A DNA stretch of 13,328 bases, taken from assembly GCA_016290715.1 (NCBI GenBank), contig JAEEUY010000017.1:1-13328 (forward strand). The letters are read 5' to 3'. Numbering within the stretch: the first letter of the stretch is position 1; each line of letters starts with the position of its first letter. Both the position numbers and the translations under genes were made by a program. The stretch is from Bacteroidales bacterium (GTDB lineage Bacteria > Bacteroidota > Bacteroidia > Bacteroidales > WCHB1-69). Positions 7,515 through 13,328 of the stretch are shown here, piece by piece. The notes beneath the pieces are model-generated. The model had not been told where the DNA came from and ran no database searches. It worked only from the letters and a program-made list of their open reading frames with translations.

Positions 7515-9518
7515 CTAAGCTTGTTTCGTCTTCATAGAGTGCAGAATGAGGTAGAGACAAAGAACAATGTACATCAAAATAGTGAGGAGATTATAGCCGG
7601 TAGAGGCGATCCATTGTTCGGGCATGGCAACGTTGACACCCGCTGCTTTCAGAATGGCGCTGATGACACCCATAATGGCGGCTCCTGCCAATAGTCCGGA
7701 AGCCAAGAGGGTTCCTTTCTCTTTTCTCGCTTTGTTGATAACTTCATCTTTGCTGCGTGTGCCCACAAACCAAGCAATAAATCCACCAAACAACAATGGA
7801 ATATTTAATTGCAACGGCAGGAACATCCCCAAAGAGAATGCCAGTGCCGGAATGCCAAGACGGTCAAGGAGCAGGGCTAAAATAGCACCGATAATATATA
7901 ATACCCAAGGCGCACTTCCTCCAGACATGAGCGGTTCAATGATGGCAGCCATGGCGTTGGCTTGAGGTGCAGCCAATCCGCCATTGTTGGCATCATATCC
8001 GTAGGTTTCAGATAATAACATGATTACACCGCCAACAGTAAGCGCAGACACAAAAGTTCCTACAAATTTGAGCGCTTGTTGCTTATAAGGAGAAGAGCCA
8101 ATCCAATAACCAATTTTTAAATCAGTAATAAAACCGCCTGCCATGGAAAGCGCCGAACAGACGATGCCTCCAACAATCAATGCGGTAATGATACCAGCCC
8201 CACCTTGCAAACCAACAGCTGACAAGATAAAGGAAGATAGAATCAAGGTCATCATAGTCATACCGGAAACGGGGTTGCTGCCCACTGTTGCGATGGCAGT
8301 TGCGGCGACGGTGGTGAACAGGAAGGCAAATAGGAATACCACTAAAATGCCGACGAGAACCTGTATCGGGTTCATCTGTAATCCACCGAAGAAGAAGAAT
8401 ATGCCCATGAGGACAAGTACCGCAATAAATCCAAAAAGAATGATTTTCATGGAAATGTCGCGTTGGGTGCGGATGATTTTCTGCTCTTCCGTAGAGGCAC
8501 TCTCATTCTTTTTGAAAATGGTTCCCATAGAGGTTTTGATAACCCCCGCCGACTTGATAACGCCCAAGATGCCGGCCATGGCAATGCCACCGATACCAAT
8601 ATAGCGTACATAATCGGAGAAGATAAGGTCGGGATCCATGGTGCTCATTAAAACGCCGTCAGCAGTTACTCCGTAAGAACCGAGCAAAGGAACGATGAAC
8701 CACCATGAAAGAAAAGACCCCGCACAAATAATGGTAGCGTACTTCAAACCAATCAGATAACCCGTTCCAAGAAGAATAGCCCCGCTGTTCATCTTGAAAA
8801 CAAATTTATGATTCATGGCAAATTGTTCCCCCCACGTGCTCATTCTGGTGGTGATGGTTTCCGACCAGAATTGGAAAGTTCCCGCACAAAAATCATAGAT
8901 TCCACCAATCAATCCGCTGGTTAACAATAATTTTAATTGGTTTCCCCCTTTGGCTCCCGAAACCAATATCTCGGTAGTGGCAGTGGCCTCGGGAAATGGG
9001 TACTTCCCATGCATGTCGGAAACAAAGTATTTTCTAAAAGGAATTAAAAACAATATTCCCAAGAAACCGCCAAACAAAGAGGCTAAAAATATTTGGAAAA
9101 AGTTGACATTTAATGCAATATCCGGATTATTCTCTTGAATAATATAGATGGCAGGAAGGGTGAAAATAGCCCCCGCCACAATCACTCCGGAACTTGCTCC
9201 GATGGATTGGATGATTACGTTTTCAGAAAGTGCATTTTTGCGCTTGGCAATGGTTGATGCCCCTACAGCAATGATGGCAATGGGAATCGCCGCTTCAAAA
9301 ACTTGTCCGAAACGAAGCCCTGAATAAGCTGTGGCTGCGGAAAATACAATTGCCATCAAAATACCCCAAACAACAGTCCAAACATTGATTTCCGGATATC
9401 TTCTGTCTGACAATAAAATGGGCTTATATTCTTCTCCCTCACGGAGTTCGGTATAAGCATTTTCAGGCATTCTAACCTCATTCTCTTCTTGAAGAGGATT
9501 AACAGTTTCGTCTTTCAT
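7515..9518 (-). CDS. OPT-family oligopeptide transporter
   Basis: This is a 667-residue polytopic inner-membrane transporter of the OPT family, whose bacterial members are taken to import small peptides or related compounds by cation symport. After a charged N-terminal tail of about 45 residues there are some 15 hydrophobic segments spread over the whole length. Family-type stretches include FSAATAYSGLRFGQVFEAAIP near 59-79, the loop KYPFPEATATTEIL near 172-185, and GSNPVSGMTMMTL in the second half. The ATG at 9516-9518 is chosen over the TTG at 9554, because the TTG falls inside the predicted -7 box. It is the first gene of the unit that continues through the GSCFA gene to nadB. The substrate cannot be predicted from sequence. 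Confidence 0.93.
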   Translation of the reverse strand: MKDETVNPLQEENEVRMPENAYTELREGEEYKPILLSDRRYPEINVWTVVWGILMAIVFSAATAYSGLRFGQVFEAAIPIAIIAVGASTIAKRKNALSENVIIQSIGASSGVIVAGAIFTLPAIYIIQENNPDIALNVNFFQIFLASLFGGFLGILFLIPFRKYFVSDMHGKYPFPEATATTEILVSGAKGGNQLKLLLTSGLIGGIYDFCAGTFQFWSETITTRMSTWGEQFAMNHKFVFKMNSGAILLGTGYLIGLKYATIICAGSFLSWWFIVPLLGSYGVTADGVLMSTMDPDLIFSDYVRYIGIGGIAMAGILGVIKSAGVIKTSMGTIFKKNESASTEEQKIIRTQRDISMKIILFGFIAVLVLMGIFFFFGGLQMNPIQVLVGILVVFLFAFLFTTVAATAIATVGSNPVSGMTMMTLILSSFILSAVGLQGGAGIITALIVGGIVCSALSMAGGFITDLKIGYWIGSSPYKQQALKFVGTFVSALTVGGVIMLLSETYGYDANNGGLAAPQANAMAAIIEPLMSGGSAPWVLYIIGAILALLLDRLGIPALAFSLGMFLPLQLNIPLLFGGFIAWFVGTRSKDEVINKARKEKGTLLASGLLAGAAIMGVISAILKAAGVNVAMPEQWIASTGYNLLTILMYIVLCLYLILHSMKTKQA

Positions 9519-9551
9519 AGAATATTGTTTTGTAATAATGATTTTAGCAGG

Positions 9552-9585
9552 CAAAAGTAGAAAAAAGTTTTAAGTTATGGATAAA
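9552..9585 (-). promoter_or_regulatory. Probable promoter of the OPT-GSCFA-nadB operon
   Basis: TACTTTTG on the minus strand (9559 down to 9552) matches TAnnTTTG and lies about 34 bases before the OPT ATG. The -33 region is poor: the best candidate is GTTT (9585 down to 9582) at a spacing of 22. The box begins just 16 bases after the stop of the upstream gene, so read-through from that gene is also possible. Confidence 0.4.
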
Positions 9586-10828
9586 CTAATTCCACCAAAT
9601 TGTAAAGTAACATGTAATCAAGCATATTGAAAGTGCCTAATTCATAGTTATGCCACGGACAGAAGAGTGATAATGAGTTCCAAGGGGCATCGGTGCGTAT
9701 CTCTTCTCCATTGATCATTTGGGCGTTAGCGCCATTTTCGGGGGCTAATGACAAGTAATCGGTGTAGATCTCTTTGGGAAGGAGTGATTTCCCTGTGTAG
9801 CCATGCAAGACCACATTGATGAGGGGTAGGTGAGGGAAAATGATCGTTTGTTTCAAGTCGGGGCGGCGTTTGACAATTTTATCACATTTTTTGATCATCC
9901 AGTCGTAGCAACTTCTGCTGCCGCCGTCATTCATAACCGCCGCCAAAGCCATCACTCCATACCATGTGAAGTGCCCGTCACGATCAGCTAACACATTGTC
10001 TTGCAGTATTTCCCAAATGTTTTTCCAGCGGTTTTTATTGGAATTGCCGAAATGCATGTTTTCTCCTGTAAGCATGGTTCCAATGGTTCCGTGGGCATAT
10101 TGCAACCATTGTATGTCCCCCTCTTTTTGTACAATTTTTCCTGTAACAGGATTCATGATTTGCCAATGCGGTTTTCCCTTTTCATCGGTATATTGCATGC
10201 CACGTACCAATCGTTTTACAATATCTGCAGAATGGCGGAGTACGGCAGTATCATCTACAAATTTTTGTATCAAGGCGATACCAAGATAGGTGCCCCATGC
10301 CTGATCTTGCGAGGGGCCATGGCGAAAAGCATCTGTTTTACCACAATAGAAATGATAGTCGCTCTGCACTTCATCCAAGTTTAGTCGCTTCCCTTCTGTG
10401 TTGGAAACATCATCCCGAATATAAAAGCCGTTTATTGAGGTGAAAGTATCAGTTCCCCAGCAACGTTCAGCAGCAAAATCCAAACGGTCGTAAACATCCA
10501 GTGCGGCTTTGAGTTCTTGCAGAGTGGCCTCTGTATCTCTCCCTTCCAGTTGTAAACGTCGGTACTCTGTAGCTAAAACCGCCAAGTAGTGCCCTTGCCA
10601 CCAAATGCCGTCGGCCCAATAGCCTACCGTTTTCCCATTCACCACGGTTTTGCGCTCCATGGGCAGATGAGTGCCTTTATCCATCCCATTGCCGGAATAG
10701 ATAAGCATCTCTTCTTTTAATCTATTGCGGAAATTATTGTATTTCAGTCCATTACTACTCGTTGATTGTGCCATCAATCCTATGGTGGCACACCATAAGA
10801 TGACAAAAAGAAAGAAATTCTTTATCAT
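9575..10828 (-). CDS. Exported tryptophan-rich helical protein, function unknown
   Basis: I do not recognise the family of this 417-residue protein. It opens with a clear Sec signal peptide: K3 followed by a hydrophobic stretch to residue 19, with likely cleavage after A20 (GLMA-Q), so the mature protein is periplasmic or on the surface. The mature part is aromatic-rich and appears helical, with repeated glycine- or alanine-rich amphipathic segments: WADGIWWQGHYLAVLATEY (71-89), HGPSQDQAWGTYLGIAL (170-186), YAHGTIGTMLTG (244-255), WYGVMALAAVMNDGG (289-303) and CPWHNYELGTFNMLDYML (390-407). This rhythm resembles alpha/alpha-toroid enzymes such as polysaccharide-processing hydrolases, but no catalytic motif is certain. 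Conserved-looking acidic and aromatic residues (D73, D175, H392, E395) would be candidates. No T9SS sorting domain or lipobox cysteine is present. It has its own TACCTTTG promoter box. Confidence 0.85.
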   Translation of the reverse strand: MIKNFFLFVILWCATIGLMAQSTSSNGLKYNNFRNRLKEEMLIYSGNGMDKGTHLPMERKTVVNGKTVGYWADGIWWQGHYLAVLATEYRRLQLEGRDTEATLQELKAALDVYDRLDFAAERCWGTDTFTSINGFYIRDDVSNTEGKRLNLDEVQSDYHFYCGKTDAFRHGPSQDQAWGTYLGIALIQKFVDDTAVLRHSADIVKRLVRGMQYTDEKGKPHWQIMNPVTGKIVQKEGDIQWLQYAHGTIGTMLTGENMHFGNSNKNRWKNIWEILQDNVLADRDGHFTWYGVMALAAVMNDGGSRSCYDWMIKKCDKIVKRRPDLKQTIIFPHLPLINVVLHGYTGKSLLPKEIYTDYLSLAPENGANAQMINGEEIRTDAPWNSLSLFCPWHNYELGTFNMLDYMLLYNLVELVYP

Positions 10829-10853
10829 AATTTACGGTCATAGAAACGAAAAG

Positions 10854-10886
10854 CAAAGGTAAAAAAAATATAGCTATCTCTTGAAA
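10854..10886 (-). promoter_or_regulatory. Probable promoter of the exported unknown protein
   Basis: TACCTTTG on the minus strand (10861 down to 10854) fits TAnnTTTG and lies 25 bases before the ATG. The only -33 candidate is TTTC (10886 down to 10883) at a spacing of 21, which falls inside the hairpin that may terminate corA. Confidence 0.45.
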
Positions 10887-10894
10887 TAGAGATA
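10861..10894 (-). terminator. Possible terminator of corA
   Basis: TATCTCT (10875-10881) and AGAGATA (10888-10894) form a 7-bp stem with loop TGAAAT. On the minus strand it is followed, after six bases, by eight Us (10868 down to 10861). It starts 28 bases past the corA stop. The low GC content and the gap before the U run make it a weaker candidate than the rplS terminator. Confidence 0.4.
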
Positions 10895-10922
10895 AAATTT
10901 TATCTAATTGATAATAAATATC

Positions 10923-11837
10923 TTATAGCCACCTCTTCTTCCAGAAGAAGTAAAGTAGGATAATGATGGTGAGTGCACATCCTCCTAAAACCGCCCAAAA
11001 TGCCCATGGGTGCCCCGCGCCAGGAAGGGCAACATTCATTCCGTAAAGTCCTGTAAAAAAGGTTAGTGGAAGTACAATCGTGGAGATGATAGTAAGCATG
11101 CGCATGATTTCATTGGTTCGGTTGGCCTGCATTGAATCGAAAGTACTGGACAAACCAGCCACCAATTCCCCATAGTCGTCAATCATATCCCACATTTTCT
11201 GGTAAAAGTCCAAAATATTACCCCAATAGTCTTCCATATCTTCCACGTAGCCTTTGATTTCTCCGGATTCAAAGTTGTGGAAGAGCCTTAATTGGGGCTT
11301 GAACATAGTGTTTAATTGAATGATATTTTTACGGAAAATAGAAATTTTGCCGATGGTTTTTTCTGCTTTTCTGTCAAACAAGTCGTGGTTAATGCTCTCT
11401 AATTCTGTGCCTAAACGTTCTACAATGAGGAAAGTTTCTTTCATCATACGATAAAGCACTTTGTACAGGATACCATCGCTGGTGCCGCCGATAGTATCAT
11501 CTTCTTCCATCTCTTCAGGGTTGATTTTGGTGAGGTTGAAGAGATCTTGAACCACGTAGTGGGAGTTGCCAACGGTAATGATAAAGTCGTGCCCCCAGAA
11601 AATTTTTGTCTCCTCTGTCCTGACCAAGTTGGTGCGTGCATCTAACAAGGGGAAATGCAGAACGATGAAATAGTAATCATCATAAACGTCAATTTTGGGA
11701 CGTTGCACAAAACTATAACAGTCTTCAATATCCAAGGGGTGAAAATGGAAATTGTTTCGTAAGAAATCCAAGTCTTCTACTGTCGGGTTTGTAATATGAT
11801 GCCATTTCAGCATACCGAAACTAATGGTATCAACCAT
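10923..11837 (-). CDS. corA: CorA-family divalent cation (magnesium) transporter
   Basis: This is a 304-residue CorA/MIT-family channel that forms pentamers in the inner membrane and admits Mg2+, sometimes Co2+ or Ni2+. The N-terminal two thirds are the soluble cytoplasmic domain, ending in a long helix. Two membrane helices lie at the C-terminus (about 243-263 and 278-299). The selectivity signature YGMN at 265-268 closes the first one, and a basic tail KKRW follows the second. YGMN favours CorA over ZntB-type relatives, which carry GVN or GIN variants. The ATG at 11837 is confirmed by an unusually strong Shine-Dalgarno at optimal spacing. It stands alone, with its own promoter upstream and a possible terminator downstream. 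No known Mg2+ riboswitch was recognised in its short leader. Confidence 0.93.
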   Translation of the reverse strand: MVDTISFGMLKWHHITNPTVEDLDFLRNNFHFHPLDIEDCYSFVQRPKIDVYDDYYFIVLHFPLLDARTNLVRTEETKIFWGHDFIITVGNSHYVVQDLFNLTKINPEEMEEDDTIGGTSDGILYKVLYRMMKETFLIVERLGTELESINHDLFDRKAEKTIGKISIFRKNIIQLNTMFKPQLRLFHNFESGEIKGYVEDMEDYWGNILDFYQKMWDMIDDYGELVAGLSSTFDSMQANRTNEIMRMLTIISTIVLPLTFFTGLYGMNVALPGAGHPWAFWAVLGGCALTIIILLYFFWKKRWL

Positions 11838-11852
11838 TGATCACCTCCTTTC
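11838..11852 (-). promoter_or_regulatory. Extended perfect Shine-Dalgarno of corA
   Basis: The minus strand reads GAAAGGAGGTGATC (11852 down to 11839), then A, then ATG. The plus strand here is therefore GATCACCTCCTTTC, the sequence typical of the 3' end of bacterial 16S rRNA, so the match is 14 bases. The AGGAGG core is 6 bases from the ATG, the optimal distance. No other gene in the window has such a site. Confidence 0.85.
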
Positions 11853-11902
11853 CTTGTGGATACTGCTAAATTCTACATTCGTTATTTTGTTAAAAACCGC
11901 GG

Positions 11903-11936
11903 CAAAAATACAATTTTTTGAAGAATATTTGACAAA
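11903..11936 (-). promoter_or_regulatory. Probable corA promoter
   Basis: TATTTTTG on the minus strand (11910 down to 11903) matches the TAnnTTTG box. TTTG (11936 down to 11933) lies 22 bases upstream as a -33 element, at the long end of the usual spacing. The transcript would start near 11897, giving a leader of about 60 bases. The rest of the 218-base gap up to the protease stop shows only weak inverted repeats and no gene. Confidence 0.5.
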
Positions 11937-12055
11937 CCATGAAAAAAAACGTGCCAATATGGATTTTCCCTTGTTTATTAACCCAAGTTTACTTGTTTTT
12001 GGGTTTGCGAGGAAAGGAAAAACGAGTGCTTTTGGGGAGGCAATTCTAATTCCCG

Positions 12056-13328
12056 TTAAAATTTGACAACCTTAACTGTTTCGGTAGCTTCGCTGGTGAT
12101 GAAACGGAGTATATAAGTTCCAGCATTATAGTTAGATAAATCAACTGAAAACACATTCTCGCCTACGCTTTGATGGGATAGCATTTTCCCGAACAGGTCG
12201 AAAACCTCTACTGCTATAACGGGCTGCCCTTTCGTTTCCATACGTACAATTCCATTGGTGGGATTGGGAAATGCCCTGATATTTTTTTCGCTATTTTCCC
12301 TGATAACATCGGTCAATTGTGGGGCACGGATACCGATAGTGATGGCATGATTGCTGTTGAAACCGTTTGAGCTACAGTTAGTTATTGTGAAGTAGCCGTT
12401 CTCCTGACCGCCCCATCCCCAGTTGAAATGGAAAAAGTCATCGTCCTGATAGCCGTCGCAAATCCAGATGTGTCTATTATAGTTCCCGCTTCCTGCGTAC
12501 ATGAAAGGTGCCCCTTCGTCAAGTTCGCTTTTCATGTAATTGAGCCATTGTGCAGACGAAAGATTTCCTCGCTCAATGTATTGTATGGTAGTGGGATAGC
12601 GAAAATAGAGGGAGAGCGCTAACACAATGTCGTCGTAATAACTCCCACTTGCAAATGGACTATAATACATATTGACGGCTATGCCACAGTGGTACAGCAA
12701 AGTGGCAATTGCTTCCACACAGCTATCCGGATGATAAGTGGTGGAGAGTTCATCAGGCATATTCTCGTAATGGTAAGTCGTTGCCCCAAAGTTGGCTGAA
12801 AGGGTACCATAGTCGCTGTTATAGGAATGGCTTCCAGTGCCGGTGGCGGGAAATCGCCAATAGTGCATCACTTGTCCCATGGCAACCGCACCGCACCCCA
12901 CCGGAGTGTGACCGCCGTATGCAGGGTCCCCCGTGGTGTCGACTGGACAGAGGTCGTTGTAATACTGTGTCTGGTTCCATTGGTTGTCGCCCAGCAACGG
13001 ACCTACGACTACATTTCCATCTTTGTGTGAAAGAGTGTTCTCTGAAAGTAACATCTCCCATTGTTGTTGTGTGGTTTTATTATTATATTGTTGATTATCA
13101 ATAATATATTGAATTTCTTGTGTGTATCCATCTAAGAAAAAGCGTATATGGTCGGGTATGTTTTCGGCAACGAAGGCACCCTCATCAGAATATGCTAAAA
13201 TCGGTTGCGACCGATCATCGCCGGCTACGATGACAAAGCCTTCAGATCCGAAATTAACGACATAGAAACTGGCGGTTGCACCATCGTCTCCGCGCAGTAT
13301 TGGGGCGGTGTAAACTACTGTGGGAGTG
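12056..13328 (-). CDS. C10 (streptopain-like) cysteine protease with T9SS sorting domain, 5' end missing
   Basis: The frame is open from the stop at 12056 to the window edge, giving 423 visible residues. The ATG at 13054 is internal, and the start and signal peptide lie outside. Visible residues about 15-60 match a C10 propeptide (FYVVNFGSEGFVIVAGDD, then IPDHIRFFLDGY), which keeps the enzyme inactive until processed. The catalytic domain has the nucleophile in TPVGCGAVAMGQVMHYW (Cys145, codon 12893-12895) and the active-site histidine in NRHIWICDGY (His286, codon 12470-12472), then FHFNWGWGG at 300-307. The last 74 residues, beginning IRAFPNPTNG, are a type-A T9SS C-terminal sorting domain ending in KVVKF, so the protease is exported across the outer membrane. 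Relatives include PrtT of Porphyromonas and interpain A of Prevotella. It probably degrades host or environmental proteins. Confidence 0.93.
   Translation of the reverse strand, partial: TPTVVYTAPILRGDDGATASFYVVNFGSEGFVIVAGDDRSQPILAYSDEGAFVAENIPDHIRFFLDGYTQEIQYIIDNQQYNNKTTQQQWEMLLSENTLSHKDGNVVVGPLLGDNQWNQTQYYNDLCPVDTTGDPAYGGHTPVGCGAVAMGQVMHYWRFPATGTGSHSYNSDYGTLSANFGATTYHYENMPDELSTTYHPDSCVEAIATLLYHCGIAVNMYYSPFASGSYYDDIVLALSLYFRYPTTIQYIERGNLSSAQWLNYMKSELDEGAPFMYAGSGNYNRHIWICDGYQDDDFFHFNWGWGGQENGYFTITNCSSNGFNSNHAITIGIRAPQLTDVIRENSEKNIRAFPNPTNGIVRMETKGQPVIAVEVFDLFGKMLSHQSVGENVFSVDLSNYNAGTYILRFITSEATETVKVVKF

Noticed and set aside
8143..8604. A 153-codon plus-strand frame antisense to the OPT transporter
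   Set aside because: Its composition (many Met, Pro, Ile, Thr) is what the opposite strand of a hydrophobic membrane protein gives, and the OPT frame is unambiguous.
11838..11897. Mg2+ riboswitch in the corA leader
   Set aside because: The predicted leader is only about 60 bases, too short for the known magnesium-sensing leaders, and no matching helices were seen.
11942..11968. U8 run after a short CCA/TGG hairpin on the minus strand, as protease terminator
   Set aside because: The stem has only three pairs, too weak to support a terminator call.
11980..12005. Inverted repeat AACCCAA/TTGGGTT downstream of the C10 protease
   Set aside because: The stem is 7 bp with a 12-base loop and has no U run after it on either strand, so it is not a convincing intrinsic terminator.
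12035..12054. GGGA/TCCC inverted repeat just after the protease stop
   Set aside because: It has four pairs with a long loop and no T tract, as expected by chance.
11824..12066. An 80-codon plus-strand reading frame across the corA upstream gap
   Set aside because: It begins inside corA on the opposite strand, runs through the corA promoter and Shine-Dalgarno complement, and its product has no recognisable features.

Overview
The window looks like chromosomal DNA from a Bacteroidetes bacterium, probably a member with a type IX secretion system (T9SS). Three things point that way. The base composition is AT-leaning and the proteins are Bacteroidetes-like (a GSCFA-domain protein, MurG/MurC, a bacterial OPT transporter). 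Several genes have TAnnTTTG promoter elements, the phylum-specific -7 box, 20-60 bases upstream. The C10 protease at the right end finishes in a type-A T9SS sorting domain with an FPNPTNG motif. No rRNA, tRNA, CRISPR array, phage gene or insertion sequence was seen.

Layout from left to right. The only plus-strand gene is at the left edge: the 3' part of an alanine dehydrogenase/transhydrogenase-family gene (1-393). It meets a minus-strand membrane methyltransferase gene (390-1175) tail to tail. All other genes are on the minus strand. Upstream of the methyltransferase gene is rplS (ribosomal protein L19), with its own promoter and a strong intrinsic terminator that ends only about 10 bases before the methyltransferase ATG. 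Next comes a three-gene operon transcribed as SpoU/TrmH RNA methyltransferase, then murG, then murC (4947 down to 1734). It has an ATGA overlap, an 8-base gap and a good promoter in front. These are two cell-wall ligase/transferase genes of the dcw cluster, here without ftsW and ftsQ beside them.

A second three-gene unit (9518 down to 5011) reads OPT-family oligopeptide transporter, GSCFA-domain protein, nadB (L-aspartate oxidase, first step of NAD synthesis). The last two overlap by ATGA. Upstream lies a gene for an exported, tryptophan-rich helical protein of unknown function (9575-10828), and then a CorA-type divalent-cation transporter gene (10923-11837). The corA gene has a 14-base perfect Shine-Dalgarno sequence, which is out of character for this phylum and for the other genes here. 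The right end holds a C10 (streptopain-like) cysteine protease. Its reading frame stays open to the window edge, so the gene is incomplete and the ATG at 13054 is internal.

Most of the region is housekeeping: wall synthesis, translation, NAD synthesis and transport. I found no convincing new multi-gene system. The best leads are the left-edge dehydrogenase fragment, which seems to lack its NAD-binding domain, the extreme Shine-Dalgarno of corA, the terminator placed directly ahead of the methyltransferase gene, and the unrecognised secreted protein.
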